NCBI GenBank assembly: GCA_016271365.2
Contig: CM028131.1
Coordinates: 174,100,501-174,164,500 of the forward strand
Origin: Neoceratodus forsteri
Lineage: Eukaryota > Chordata > Ceratodontiformes > Ceratodontidae
DNA: 64,000 nucleotides
Direction: 5' to 3'
Under the pieces are notes generated by a model. That model made no database searches. It worked only from the letters and a program-made list of their open reading frames with translations, and was not told where the DNA came from. Shown here piece by piece: positions 1-9,839 of this stretch (the stretch's first letter is position 1; every line of letters begins with the position of its first letter). The position numbers were made by a program, and so were the translations under genes.

Positions 1-142
1 AGAGGGCTGTGACCAAGTTAGTTTAACTATTGCAAACCCTGACCTCTGGGTGGAGGCACCGCCATTGGATCCAGGCCCCTCAACCTGTTAGTGGCAAATC
101 AGGCAGGGGTAGTAGCCCCTGGGATAGCCATCTAGGGTTACA
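1..142 (+). repeat. 5' LTR, last 142 bases (U5 end)
   Basis: Near-identical to 8138-8283, differing by a few single-base indels and ending in the same GGTTACA. Only the U5 end lies in the window. Confidence 0.95.
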
Positions 143-145
143 TCT

Positions 146-163
146 TGGAGGCACCGCTGGGAT
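146..163 (+). other. Primer-binding site, tRNA-Leu-like
   Basis: Eighteen bases beginning TGG lie three bases after the LTR end. Their reverse complement ends in CCA and agrees at about 15 of 18 positions with the 3' end of a vertebrate tRNA-Leu recalled from general knowledge. The tRNA identity is an inference; the position and TGG start are as expected for a PBS. Confidence 0.7.
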
Positions 164-204
164 TGTGTGTCCTCTAGTGGCCATATTTACGAACCACTGT
201 TAAG

Positions 205-1633
205 AAAAAAATGGGTACCCGACAGAAGTGGCTGTGCACCGCTGGTGGAGTGGTGTACTGGGGAGGAGATCGACCTCAAAATGCTATGCTTATCCTGGAC
301 ATCCCCCTGGTATCAATACGGACACTGTGCAGGGAGTACTTTCCAAGGTGGAAGGTTTACAAAACCCTGTGGTGGTGGGTCGGCATGCTAATCTGCTCAC
401 CCACACTTCCTGGCCCTAGTAGAGTTTAAGGATCCCATAGATAGCTCCAAAGTGCCACAGACCATTACCCCAGAGAGGGAGCCCTCACTGCTTGGAGAGT
501 GATAACTAAGACAGTAAAGACCTGGGAACTCAGCCCCCACCACTATCTGGAAACTTTTGAGGAGAAATTTGCTGAATGGTTGCTGGGAGGGAAAACTGTG
601 GAGGACTTGAAGAAACTATTCTTGCCACCTGGGGTGTTCCTCCCCAACACCCTCTCCTGCTCCAGTGCCCGTGAATGGTGGCTGAACCAATGCAGACTCC
701 TATTTCTGCACCTGCCATTAGTCACCACTCTTACAGAAGGTTGAGGATCTTCTCTGGCACCTCCCCACCCCCAAGGGGAGGATGACTGGGAGACCTGGAT
801 AGACTATGTTGCCCCCAAGTGCTAGAATGGCAATGCTCGGAAGGCTAAAGCTTAAAAGAGGGTTAGTGAGAGCCTCCGAGGTCCTGCCCTGGCTACCATC
901 CAGGCTAAACGGGCCAGTAACCCTGAAGCGACTGCACAGGCCTATCTTGAGGCCTTGGAGAATGTGTATGGGAGCCCAGATTCTGATGAGGACCTATGGT
1001 GGAGAGTAAGAAATGCACAACAGTACCAAGGGAGTTGTTGTCTGTTATGTCTCTCGGCTGGAAAAAATTGTTGCAAGAATGCCTCAGAAAGGGTAGTTTG
1101 CCAGCGATTGAACTGGACCGAACCAGACTGGACAGAATCCTTAAGTCTGCCCCTTCTCAGAACTGCTGTTGCTTCCAGTTCGCCTTCGGCAAATCAATTG
1201 GAACCCCACCCTCCTATGATGAGTTAATGAGAGAAATTCGAGGAGTTGAGAAAAGGCGACCTCGGAGGTACCTGCACCAACAGCTGTGACGTACTCCGAA
1301 GTGACTGAGGGTGACCCATCAAGTGAAGTTCAGGGCAGAGGTTGACAGTCAATGAGTGCTCTGACAAGGAAAAGATATGCCACAATGGGGCTAACTGTTG
1401 AGAGAGAGATCGCGAATTCAAAAACAGTCCTTTATGAAGGCCAGCTGCAAGTAATGGGCCCTGACCTATATCCCGACTGCATCTGCTATGGGGGTGGGGT
1501 ACCCACCCATGTATCTCCTGCTGATAACAGCTCCAAACTCAATTCCTTGACCATGGAAGTGGAGAAACTGACGAGATGTCTCCAAATGCTTATCACGCCA
1601 CGAGACAGAGATGGCACCCAGGTTTCCAGTTAG
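205..1633 (+). pseudogene. Gag of the gypsy element, PNMA-like, frameshifted
   Basis: This region would encode the capsid precursor. Readable pieces lie in different frames: 211-429 and 228-419 (N-terminal domain), 499-744, 955-1227 with 996-1289 (capsid C-terminal part) and 1352-1633. The N-terminal piece has the pattern of the PNMA-family N-terminus: a WC-G segment, then a hydrophobic ILDIP stretch, then a VEFKD-like end. The capsid part has the spaced YGSPDSDEDLWWR and LDRILKSAP motifs also seen in PNMA proteins. PNMA genes are domesticated Ty3/gypsy gag genes, so this element is probably related to that lineage. At least four frame changes separate the pieces. Similarity is judged by eye. 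Confidence 0.75.
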
Positions 1634-1657
1634 TAATACCCCGCCCTGGCTCCCAGT

Positions 1658-2200
1658 GTGGCGCCTCGGCCAGCTCAAACTCCAGAAAGTATGTTTTGCT
1701 ATAATTGTGGGAAAGATGGGCACATGAAAAGGGAATGCCAGTCCCAAAAAGACACTGACAAAGTTGCATATAGGCTACAAGGAGAGCTTCGGAGAAGAAA
1801 TCAGTGGTTAAGAGGTGCACGACATGATCCCAGTGAGGGCACCAAAAATGCTAATTCACGCCCTTGTGGCAAGGTCAGCTGCCCAGGCCCCACCACCGCC
1901 TCTCCAGACTGGTCCAGAATAGTGGGTCCCTCCATGGAGACCACTGTAAAGGTGAATGGAGTGTCTACAAGAGCTGTATTAGACAGTGGCTCCCAAGTGA
2001 CAATTATGTTCCAGGATTGGTATCAGAAGCATTTGTCAGACGTACCCTTACAACCATTAGAAGGACTGCATGTATGGGGGTTAAGTGAGAAGGCCTACCC
2101 CTATTCCGGGTATATCCGAATTTGGCTGTCTTTCCCCACCTCCGTGGCTGGAGTGGCCGAACAAGTAGAGACCCTAGCCTTAGTGTGTGTCCCCCACTGA
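1658..2200 (+). pseudogene. Gag zinc knuckle and aspartic protease region
   Basis: The longest intact stretch of the gypsy coding region (180 codons). A CCHC zinc knuckle, CX2CX4HX4C, is at residues 14-27 (bases 1697-1738) and would bind the RNA genome in the nucleocapsid. About 80 residues later the motif VLDSGSQVTIM matches the active-site loop of a retropepsin, with DSG in place of the commoner DTG; DSG occurs in active aspartic proteases. Nucleocapsid and protease lie in one frame here, suggesting a gag-pro junction without a frameshift in the ancestor, though the surrounding decay makes this uncertain. The frame ends in a stop at 2198-2200. Confidence 0.88.
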
Positions 2201-2779
2201 CTGTATGATGGTGTCCTTTGTTGATTGGAACAAATGCTCATATGTTCGAAGGCTGGCACAGCTGTGTTAGCAGAAAAACAGGGTCAAAGACTAGTAGAGC
2301 TTTAAGAGTTCCGGCTTAATAAGAAGGCCTATGAGGCACAGAGATGCTGAAAAACAGAACCAGAGGAACCGGCCGGAATTGTATGGAAGAAGGATCCTGA
2401 GTCTCTGATCCTGGCGCCAAATGCCCAGTACCTTACAGGAGAGGTCCGTATCAGAAAGGATGTTAAGAATAAAATATTAATGTTGGATGCACCAGGCTTA
2501 TGGAAATTGCCAGAGGGACTGCTGGTCAAGTCTAGTATTTTGCCCGCTAGAGCCCATGCTTATGCCAGAAGGGTAATGGTCCAAGTTCATAATGTGTCTG
2601 AAAGAGACATTCGAGTAAACAGAGGCTGCATCCTGGCTAATGTGCATTGTGCAGACACTGCAGTGCTACCCAGCAGCAAGAGTTCAAGGGAAGAATGACA
2701 GAGTAACGCCTGACTTGTTTGATTTCAGCACTCCCTCGCTACAGCTGAATGGAAAGTGAGGATCAGTGAGAAGCTTGCC

Positions 2780-3500
2780 CAGAGAGACCAGGTGTTTTCT
2801 TTAAAGGAATGGGATGTAGGATGCGTGCAAGGAGCTGAGCACAATATCCGCTGCATGCATCTAAAGACCATTTCCGTGAGAGGTCTCGACGCCTGGCACC
2901 TGCTGACATAGATGATGTGAGACGGCATCTGCAAGAGATGTTAGCTGCTGGTGTAATACAAGAATCCAGAAGCCCTTATGCTTCCCCATTGTGGTAGTGA
3001 GGAAAAGAATGGAACAGTAGGATATGTGTGGATTATCGCGCACCTAAACCACGGACTATCCCTGATCAGAACACAATGCCCCGCATTCAGGATGCTTGGA
3101 CCGCCTAAACGGGAGCAAGTGGTTCACCTGTGCTGGATCTCCGCAGTGGGTACTACCAGATCCCGATGGCCCCAGAGGACCGTGGAGAAGACTGCCTTTA
3201 TCTGTCCTGGCTGGCTTCTATGAATTCATGAGGATGCCTCAAGGATTTCAGGTGCCCCAGCCACTTTTCAACCATTGATGGAGCGCAGTGGGGGGACATG
3301 AACTTACTAGAGTGCCTGGTATACCTAGATGATGTTATTGTGTTTGGCAGCTCACTGGAGGAACATGAAAGCAGATTATTTAAGGTATTGGACCGACTGG
3401 AGGACTTTGGCCTTAAACTGTCCATTGATAAGTGTCAATTCTTTCAAACATCAGTAAAGCATGTGGGACACATAGTATCCACCGAGGAATAGAGACCGAC
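2780..3500 (+). pseudogene. Reverse transcriptase of the gypsy element
   Basis: RNA-directed DNA polymerase region. The catalytic box reads YLDDVIVFGSS at bases 3322-3354 (YLDD at 3322-3333), the usual Ty3/gypsy form of motif C. Upstream, pieces in shifting frames cover the fingers and palm, including a VCVDYR-like region near 3025 and a RMPQGF-like motif at about 3232-3250. The stretch after YLDD runs on as the gypsy thumb to 3492, then shifts frame. At least three frame changes disrupt the domain, so it is inactive. Confidence 0.9.
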
Positions 3501-4190
3501 CCAAGTAAAGTTGAGCTCTTGACTACCTGGCCACAGCCCAAAAAATCTAAAAGAACTGCAAAGATTCCCTGGATTCTGTGGTTATTATCAGCGCCTATCA
3601 AGGACTATTCAAGAGTGATCCGCCCTTTACTTAACCTTACTTCATGGGTATCCCCAACCCACAAAAATACCAAAGTCAGCGTCCTCAAGACTGAAAGAGT
3701 GTATTTTCATCCAAGTGAAGTATTTGGGGCCCGCTGGACCCTGATTGTGAGACTGCTTTTCATGAGATCATATATCAACTTACCCATGCTCCAGTGCTGG
3801 CCTATGCCATCCAAGAAACCTACGCCCTGCACACTGATGCTAGCTTGCAAGGGTTGGGGGCTGTGTTGTACCAAGAGCACGAGAATGGCCTGAGACCAGT
3901 GGCCTTGCCAGCAGAAGCCTGACCCCATCCGAAAAGAACTATCCTGTACATAAGTTAGAGTTCTTAGCTTTGAAGTGGGCTATTGTTGACCAATTCCATG
4001 AGTACTTGTATGGGGCTAAAATACTAGTAAAACTGACAATAATCCTTTGACCTATGTGCAGACCTCAGCTAAGTTGGATGCCTCGCCATAGGTGGCTTTC
4101 TCTGCATTATCTACATATGACTATGCTCTCGAATAGAAAGCAGGTCTGAAACCACATAGATGCTGATGCTCTCTCCCGAGGCCTGTTCCC
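3500..4190 (+). pseudogene. RNase H of the gypsy element
   Basis: The segment after the polymerase resembles a Ty3/gypsy tether and RNase H. A TDASLQGLGAVLYQ-like motif, carrying the first catalytic Asp, is visible at about 3832-3876, and a LEFLALKWAI motif at about 3957-3986, across a frame change near 3910. RNase H degrades the RNA strand of the RNA:DNA hybrid during reverse transcription. Stops and indels disrupt the domain throughout. Confidence 0.82.
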
Positions 4191-4479
4191 AGAATGATTG
4201 GGTCCGATTAGCAGAACCTGACATTCGGGCACTCTGCCGGAAGTTTTACAGGAGGAGGAACAAATGTCCACATGGACGCAGTGGACTGCATGGTGGATTG
4301 CTTGGGGAGCCTCTGAGAATTGCATACCTGCTGCTTATTGCCTTTTCTGCAATAGACATTGGTGCACTGCCTCAGCTGGACAATGACAGTTTCAAGCGGC
4401 CTAACTCACGATCCCATGATCAAAGCAGCTTTAGAAGCCCCTCTATGCAGGAAAAGATGTGTCCAAATTACGCTCCACT

Positions 4480-5669
4480 GATTTGAGAACTGCACTGTTA
4501 TACAAAGAAGGTCCTAAGTTGAAACTGATCAATAAACTGTTATACAGAGAAACAGTAGACAGAGGGGACAAGTAGACAAACAACAACTAGTGCTGCCCAC
4601 TGCTCTTCGAGACTCAGTACTGAGGTCCTTGCACAACCACATGGGGCACCTTGGTATAGACAGAACACTTGACTGGTGAGATCCAGATTCTATTGGCCTA
4701 GATGGGGCTGATGTGGAGCAACACATTGAACTTTGTAGTCGCTAAGCCATAGAGGAAAGCTTTCCCCAGAGGGCTGCCCTTGTTAACATCACCACCAGTG
4801 CACCCATGGAGCTGGTCTGTATTGATTTTCTGAGTTTGGAGTCAGATCAAAGAAATATCAGTAATGTGCTGGTGGTCACTGACCATTTCACGAGATATGC
4901 CCAAGCTTTCCCACCAAAGACCAGAAAGCATCCACTGTGGCCAAAGTACTTGTAGAAAACTTTTTGTTCACTATGGGGCTCCACAAAGAATCCATTCTTG
5001 ATCAAGGAGAGACTTGAGAGTCGTCTGATCAAAGAGATGCTTTCTCTGGGGAGGCAGTCCAGAACCACTCTCACTGCCACCCAGGGGGGACCCACAGCCT
5101 GAACATTTCAACCGCACTTTGCTAGATATGCTAGGCACCTGCACCTAAAGGACAAGCCTAGATGGAGCCAACAAATTAGCACCCTGGTACATGCTTATAA
5201 CTGCACCAAAAGTGATGCCACTGGATTCTCCCCACCGCCTCGATGCTTGGAAGAGAAGCTCGACTACCAGTAGATGTGTGTTTTGGGGGTCTCTCCTGAT
5301 GGGGTTCAAGCTGACAACTATTTACAGTATGTGCAAAAGTTAAAGGCCCAGCTAACTACGCGTACTCAACTGGCTCAAACCATGGCTGCAAAAAGAAATC
5401 TGGCAAAAAGAGAAGGTATGATGAACTCCAGGAGGGAGATGGTATTGCTAAGAAATCTGGGACTGCATGGCAAGCACAAGATTGCTGACAGATGGCACCA
5501 TCTCCCTCACATTGTAGTGGGCAAACTAGATGATCTGCCAGTGTACAAAGTAAGGCCTGAGAATAATTCAAAAGATGTAAAACAATGCATAGAAATCATT
5601 TTACTGCCCATTGGACAAATCCTGATTGAGTCTGAGCCCCCAGAAGATGCCCCCTGGACCAGTGACTAG
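4480..5669 (+). pseudogene. Integrase of the gypsy element
   Basis: The HHCC zinc domain is seen as HNHMGHLGID near 4637-4666, followed by the C-x-x-C remnant near 4731. The catalytic core begins near 4803 with a MELVCIDF segment (first Asp of DDE) and continues with VVTDHFTRYA at about 4873-4902. A second Asp region lies near 4995. The C-terminal domain is open from 5274 to 5669 and contains a GDRWHHLPHIVVGKLDD-type stretch equivalent to the GPY/F module. No chromodomain was recognised. The core is broken by several indels. The enzyme would insert the cDNA into the host genome. Confidence 0.88.
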
Positions 5670-6335
5670 AGCTGCTGCTAAGAAAAGATCAAAGAAAGTC
5701 TGCACCTACAGAAGCAAAGTTAAAGTGTTCCCTCCACAAGTCCCAGTTGAGCATGACTGGTCAGTCCATATCAGAAGAAAGTGAGAGTGACTTTGAATAC
5801 TATCCTTCTACGTAACTGAGTCAATTGTTGAGGGGCAATCCCCTAGTCAATACTGGGGCAGCTGGGCCTTCTGGACTGTCTAAGCCCCAGCTTCATCCCT
5901 GGAGCCAATGCTCCCAGAAAGTGAAGTGCAAAGCATCAGATCAAGATGAAATGGAATCATTGTGCATGGTTGAACTGTTTGAGCTTTCAGAGGAAAATGA
6001 TAGATTGGGGCAGACTGGTGATACACGAACAAGAAGAGTATTTTGAGTGCCCTGACAGTCCACTGCCAGTGTCCGAAAAGCTCTCCATGCAGCCAAATGT
6101 TGTGGACTCAGAAACTGTAACTCCTGGAGCTGAAAGTGCCCCAGTTCTAACCTCTGTACCCCCATGGAGACTCCCCTGACAAGTGAGGACAATGCTGAAA
6201 TGAAGGCTCAGAGTGCAGAGACTATAACAGTTCCCCTAGAAAGACTGGTCGAGCTGTAAAACCTGTGGTGCACCTCGTTATGATTCACTTGGGGAGGCCT
6301 GTGGACTTGCCTCTCAATGTTGTCCATAAAGGGAG
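5670..6335 (+). other. Gypsy post-integrase region and polypurine tract
   Basis: About 660 bases between the integrase stop and the 3' LTR hold acidic, Glu/Ser-rich coding remnants in several frames (for example 5946-6179), probably the decayed C-terminal tail of Pol. The purine run AAAGGGAG at 6328-6335 sits directly before the inferred LTR start and is the best candidate for the plus-strand primer. The run is short for a PPT. Confidence 0.5.
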
Positions 6336-7603
6336 TGTATGTCCCCGAGCTCAGTACCCAAACTGAGCATCAATTACTAACTCAAGTTACTTGTGTTGCC
6401 CTTCTATATGGTGCCCTTGCCCCATCCAGCCCCAAGGTAACTGATAGGGAAGGGCCCCCCTCAGGTTTCATGTACAAGAGGTAATAACTTGAGTTATGGT
6501 ACAATGTGTATGTAATACTGTAAAGAGTGACGTACTGCAATGTTTCAGAAATGTGTTCTTGGTAAAATGATATATTGACTGATGATTACATATGTGAGCC
6601 TAATACAAATGTATATCTGTTGCAATTCTAAAACATAGAATTTTTTTCTTGTGTGAGACGTCAAAAACTTTCCCAGAAACCAGGAAGATTCTTAACCCCT
6701 GCAAATGGGGTTCCCAAAGACTTCAGGAGCTTGCTTGAATGTCCAAGCCTGAATGGTGTTTGGCATTTAAGCCATTTATCAGTGAGTGTTTTTAGAGCCT
6801 CGTGGTACTGTCTCTTTAGAGCTGTCTGCTTGCAGACATAATTAGTTGTATGGAGGGACTGTGTGCTTCTCTGAGTACCACTCGAGCCTGCCAATTCACT
6901 TCATTTTGCAGTCACTAGGTGTGCAAAGGGAACCTATCTGAAAGATGTAACTGTTTGCCAGAAATTATTTAGAGTAATAATGAAATTACAGTTTGTCTAA
7001 CCTGCTTTCTTTGCAGTCAGAACTGTGTCTGCTAGTTCCCCATTCTAGTTTTGAACTGCTGAACTGGACCAATCAGTGTGGAGTAAGCTAGCTCTAAAAT
7101 GGTGCCTTAGACGAATCAGAACTTGGACTCATAATCTGAGCCAGCCACAAGAGGATTGTATGGGCAGTGACTCTGGAGATGTAGTTTAGACTTCAGTGCC
7201 TTTTTGGACCAACAGCAGCAGTCTATTGAGGTGACAAGCCAATCCAGTCAAGAACTGGGAGGAACTCAAAGGAAGAGCCCGGTTTTGTCGGTTGAGTTCC
7301 AGTTGAGCTTTGGCAGTGAAGAAGGAAGGAGCCCTGTGCTTTTTTCAGTGTGCAGTTTTAGATCAAAAAGCGTGTGTAAGGCCCAGAGTTCCGGTCTGCA
7401 GCTTGTTAGACTGAATCAGTCCTGTGAAAAGAATCAAAGGATCTCTGAAGAGTAGAAACCAGGCTCACCCTGTAGAAGACTGGAAGAATTGTTGAAAATT
7501 GCACTCGGTCTGTCAGGGAACTGAATCTGCTGTGTGTTCTCCTGGCATTGTGCAGTAATTGCGATCGGGATACAGATGCAGCCTGCCTGGTATAGTGCTC
7601 TTT

Positions 7604-7611
7604 TATATAAA
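7604..7611 (+). promoter_or_regulatory. TATA-box candidate in the LTR
   Basis: TATATAAA lies about 325 bases upstream of the LTR AATAAA signal, a spacing compatible with a transcription start giving an R region of roughly 300 bases. Judged by sequence and position only. Confidence 0.45.
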
Positions 7612-7935
7612 TGTGTGAAGAGGTTTGTGTACCTCAAGTGAGCCCTGCTGACATTGAAGGACCCTATCTTATTTGGAGGTCGTGAGTACTAATTCAGGGT
7701 CGCTCCCTGTTGGATGCCACATTAAATCCAAATGGAATTACTGTACTGCTGACTGTTTAATTTTCCTTTCTCTGTTGAAAGAGGGCCCTACCAGCTGCTA
7801 CGGTTTGGACTAGCCACTGGGGCTCTTGGGTGCCAGGACAGTAACTGATGATAGGGATAGGCCTGTGCACAGAGCTACAGGTAGATTATTAGAGTGATAC
7901 ACTAACCTGATTTCCCTGTCCTTGTTATATCCCTA

Positions 7936-7941
7936 AATAAA
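7936..7941 (+). terminator. Poly(A) signal AATAAA in the LTR
   Basis: Canonical AATAAA, followed within about 30 bases by a GT-rich stretch, inside the 3' LTR and before U5. It probably ended the element's transcript. Confidence 0.55.
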
Positions 7942-8329
7942 TCAGAGCTGCTTGTTTCAGCAAAGTTGTACTGCCTAGTATTTGTCTATGTTAAAGTACT
8001 GTACTGTGATTGTTGCACTGTATCTCATTTCACAGGAGGTCCCAGTGCGGAACCAGTCCTGGGGGTAAGTGTATACTGTGAAGGTAATTTGAATATTGTG
8101 TGGGCCACTAGTGGGAAGAAAGGGGTTGCAGTGTCCCAGAGGGCTGTGACCAAGTTAGTTTAACTATTGCAAACCCTGACCTCTGGGTGGAGGCACCCGC
8201 CATTGGATCCAGGCCCCTCAACCTGTTAGTGGCAAATCAGGCAGGGGTAGTAGCCCCTGGGATAGCGCCATCTAGGGGTTACAGAGGAACTCAGGAAAGA
8301 CTGGAAATCTTACAAATATGTAAAGTGAT

Positions 8330-8775
8330 TAGAGGTGTGTGAATAAAACTTTCGCTGGCAGAATTTCCACGAAAGTCAGATTTTCACTTCTGCGAAAGTG
8401 CAGAAATCAAATTGGCAACTTTCGCAGAAATTCCTACTTAGAACAGTAGAATAAATTAATAAATGGCAGATTAGTCTATTAAACTGTGGAGAAAAAAATC
8501 TGCAGAATTGATTACTGAACTGCAGAATAATTACATGAATTGCAGAATAATTTATAAAACTGTGGAAAACAAATTCCTCAGAACTGTTATTCTGCAGTTC
8601 ATGTGTGTTTTCCACAGTTCAGCCCAAAAAGTCTGCAGAACATGGTGAAAATCCACCAAACACATTCAGAAGATTCCAACCTCTTAAATGGCAGAAATTC
8701 AGAAACTTTTCCAAAATTTCTGAATTTTTGCAGATATTCCATGAAAGCAGAATTCGCAACTTTTGCCCACCCCTA
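8330..8775. mobile_element. hAT-type MITE, 446 bp
   Basis: The ends are imperfect inverted repeats: TAGAGGTGTGTGAA on the left and, read from the other strand, TAGGGGTGGGCAAA on the right, a form typical of hAT termini. They are flanked by AAAGTGAT (8322-8329) and AAAGTAAT (8776-8783), an 8-bp target duplication with one mismatch, the length expected for hAT. The interior is AT-rich with repeated TGCAGAA and GAAAGT motifs and has no coding potential, so it would depend on a transposase supplied by another copy. Confidence 0.85.
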
Positions 8776-8783
8776 AAAGTAAT

Positions 8784-9650
8784 GCATTATGATAGTCTGT
8801 AACATGATTTCATTGGTTACTGTTCCTTTCCTGCTACTGTACACAGTAACTATATTTTCAATTCATATTAGAATAAAAAAAATAAAAGACTGTCTATTAT
8901 TCTCACTACAGTGCCTACAGCCAGAAGATATAATGATTAATTGTTTTATTTAATACAAAAGTTTTAACAGAAAACACATATTATGAGGTACAGTACTGCA
9001 TTGGTAACATCCCATTTCAATTCAGTATGTGTCCTGGGGAAAGGGAGTAGGCAATACAATTGAGTGTAAGAGAAAATAAAATAAAAATAAGGTGTAGTAA
9101 TTCATAAGCATTTCAGTTGTGCATCTCATTACACCTGCAGGACAGTGAAGTGTGCATTGCCCTTTTAAATACTGGATAGCAGAAAATCTGCATTCCTGCA
9201 CCTGTGGGTACAGTACAGTCAGTATGTAGCCTCTTGCATGTCTAAAGTGACATAATTTCCCAGGTTTGGGAATGTAAATGGACACTGTCCCTACATCCAT
9301 GATTTGCAATCTTGTGCCACAGAGGGCTGCTTCCTCTAACCTTCTGTCTGGAGGGAAGGTACTTCCAGGGCCAACAGATGCAGAAGTGGGAGATAGAAGT
9401 CCCACAACCAGTAAATTATCACAATATTTATGAAAACGTTAATATGATAACTAAACTAATAGTTGCTAATACAATTTTGTACATAAACTGTATTGTACTG
9501 TATTACACTTGTTTTATATTGGTGTAACTGTGAGCTTCAGGTTCAAATAACAGTAGAGAATAGTGAGCATGAGAAAAGTAGATACAGTACAGTACAGTGG
9601 TTAAAATAAAGCAGTTACTGCTACAACACTCCTTCATACATATATTATTA
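8784..9650. other. Unassigned AT-rich interval
   Basis: No supported gene or element. Short open frames here (for example 9022-9405 minus) show no recognisable motif. Bases 9524-9565 resemble 15175-15216 on the other side of the neighbouring CR1 insertion. Confidence 0.5.
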
Positions 9651-9839
9651 TGTATCATAGAAACATAGAAACATAGAATTTGACGGCAGATAAGGACCTC
9701 GTGGCCCACCCAGTCTGCCCATTTCCCTGCCTACTGAATAAGCTGCAGATCCTAGTTAACCAGCAGCCTACTTCTTCCTACCCCCATCCCCTAGAATTGC
9801 CTTATGACTGTCCCATGCATGCTTGAATTCCACCACTGT

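Larger units (their letters stand above)
1..8283 (+). mobile_element. Ty3/gypsy LTR retrotransposon, decayed, 5' end cut by window
   Basis: Window bases 1-142 match 8138-8283 almost exactly, which identifies them as the end of a 5' LTR and the end of a 3' LTR. Between them lie, in the Ty3/gypsy order, a Gag region, a CCHC zinc knuckle, an aspartic protease, reverse transcriptase, RNase H and integrase, all on the plus strand. A primer-binding site follows the 5' LTR and a purine run precedes the 3' LTR. Every domain is broken by frameshifts or stops, so this copy cannot make its proteins. The target duplication cannot be tested because the left end lies outside the window. Confidence 0.95.
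6336..8283 (+). repeat. 3' LTR of the gypsy element, about 1.95 kb
   Basis: The right end is fixed by its match to 1-142. The left end is inferred from TGTA at 6336 directly after a purine run, mirrored by TACA at the right end. A TATATAAA at 7604-7611 is a promoter candidate and AATAAA at 7936-7941 a poly(A) signal, giving a plausible U3-R-U5 order. About 1.95 kb is long for a gypsy LTR, so the left boundary remains uncertain. No coding region was seen inside. Confidence 0.72.
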
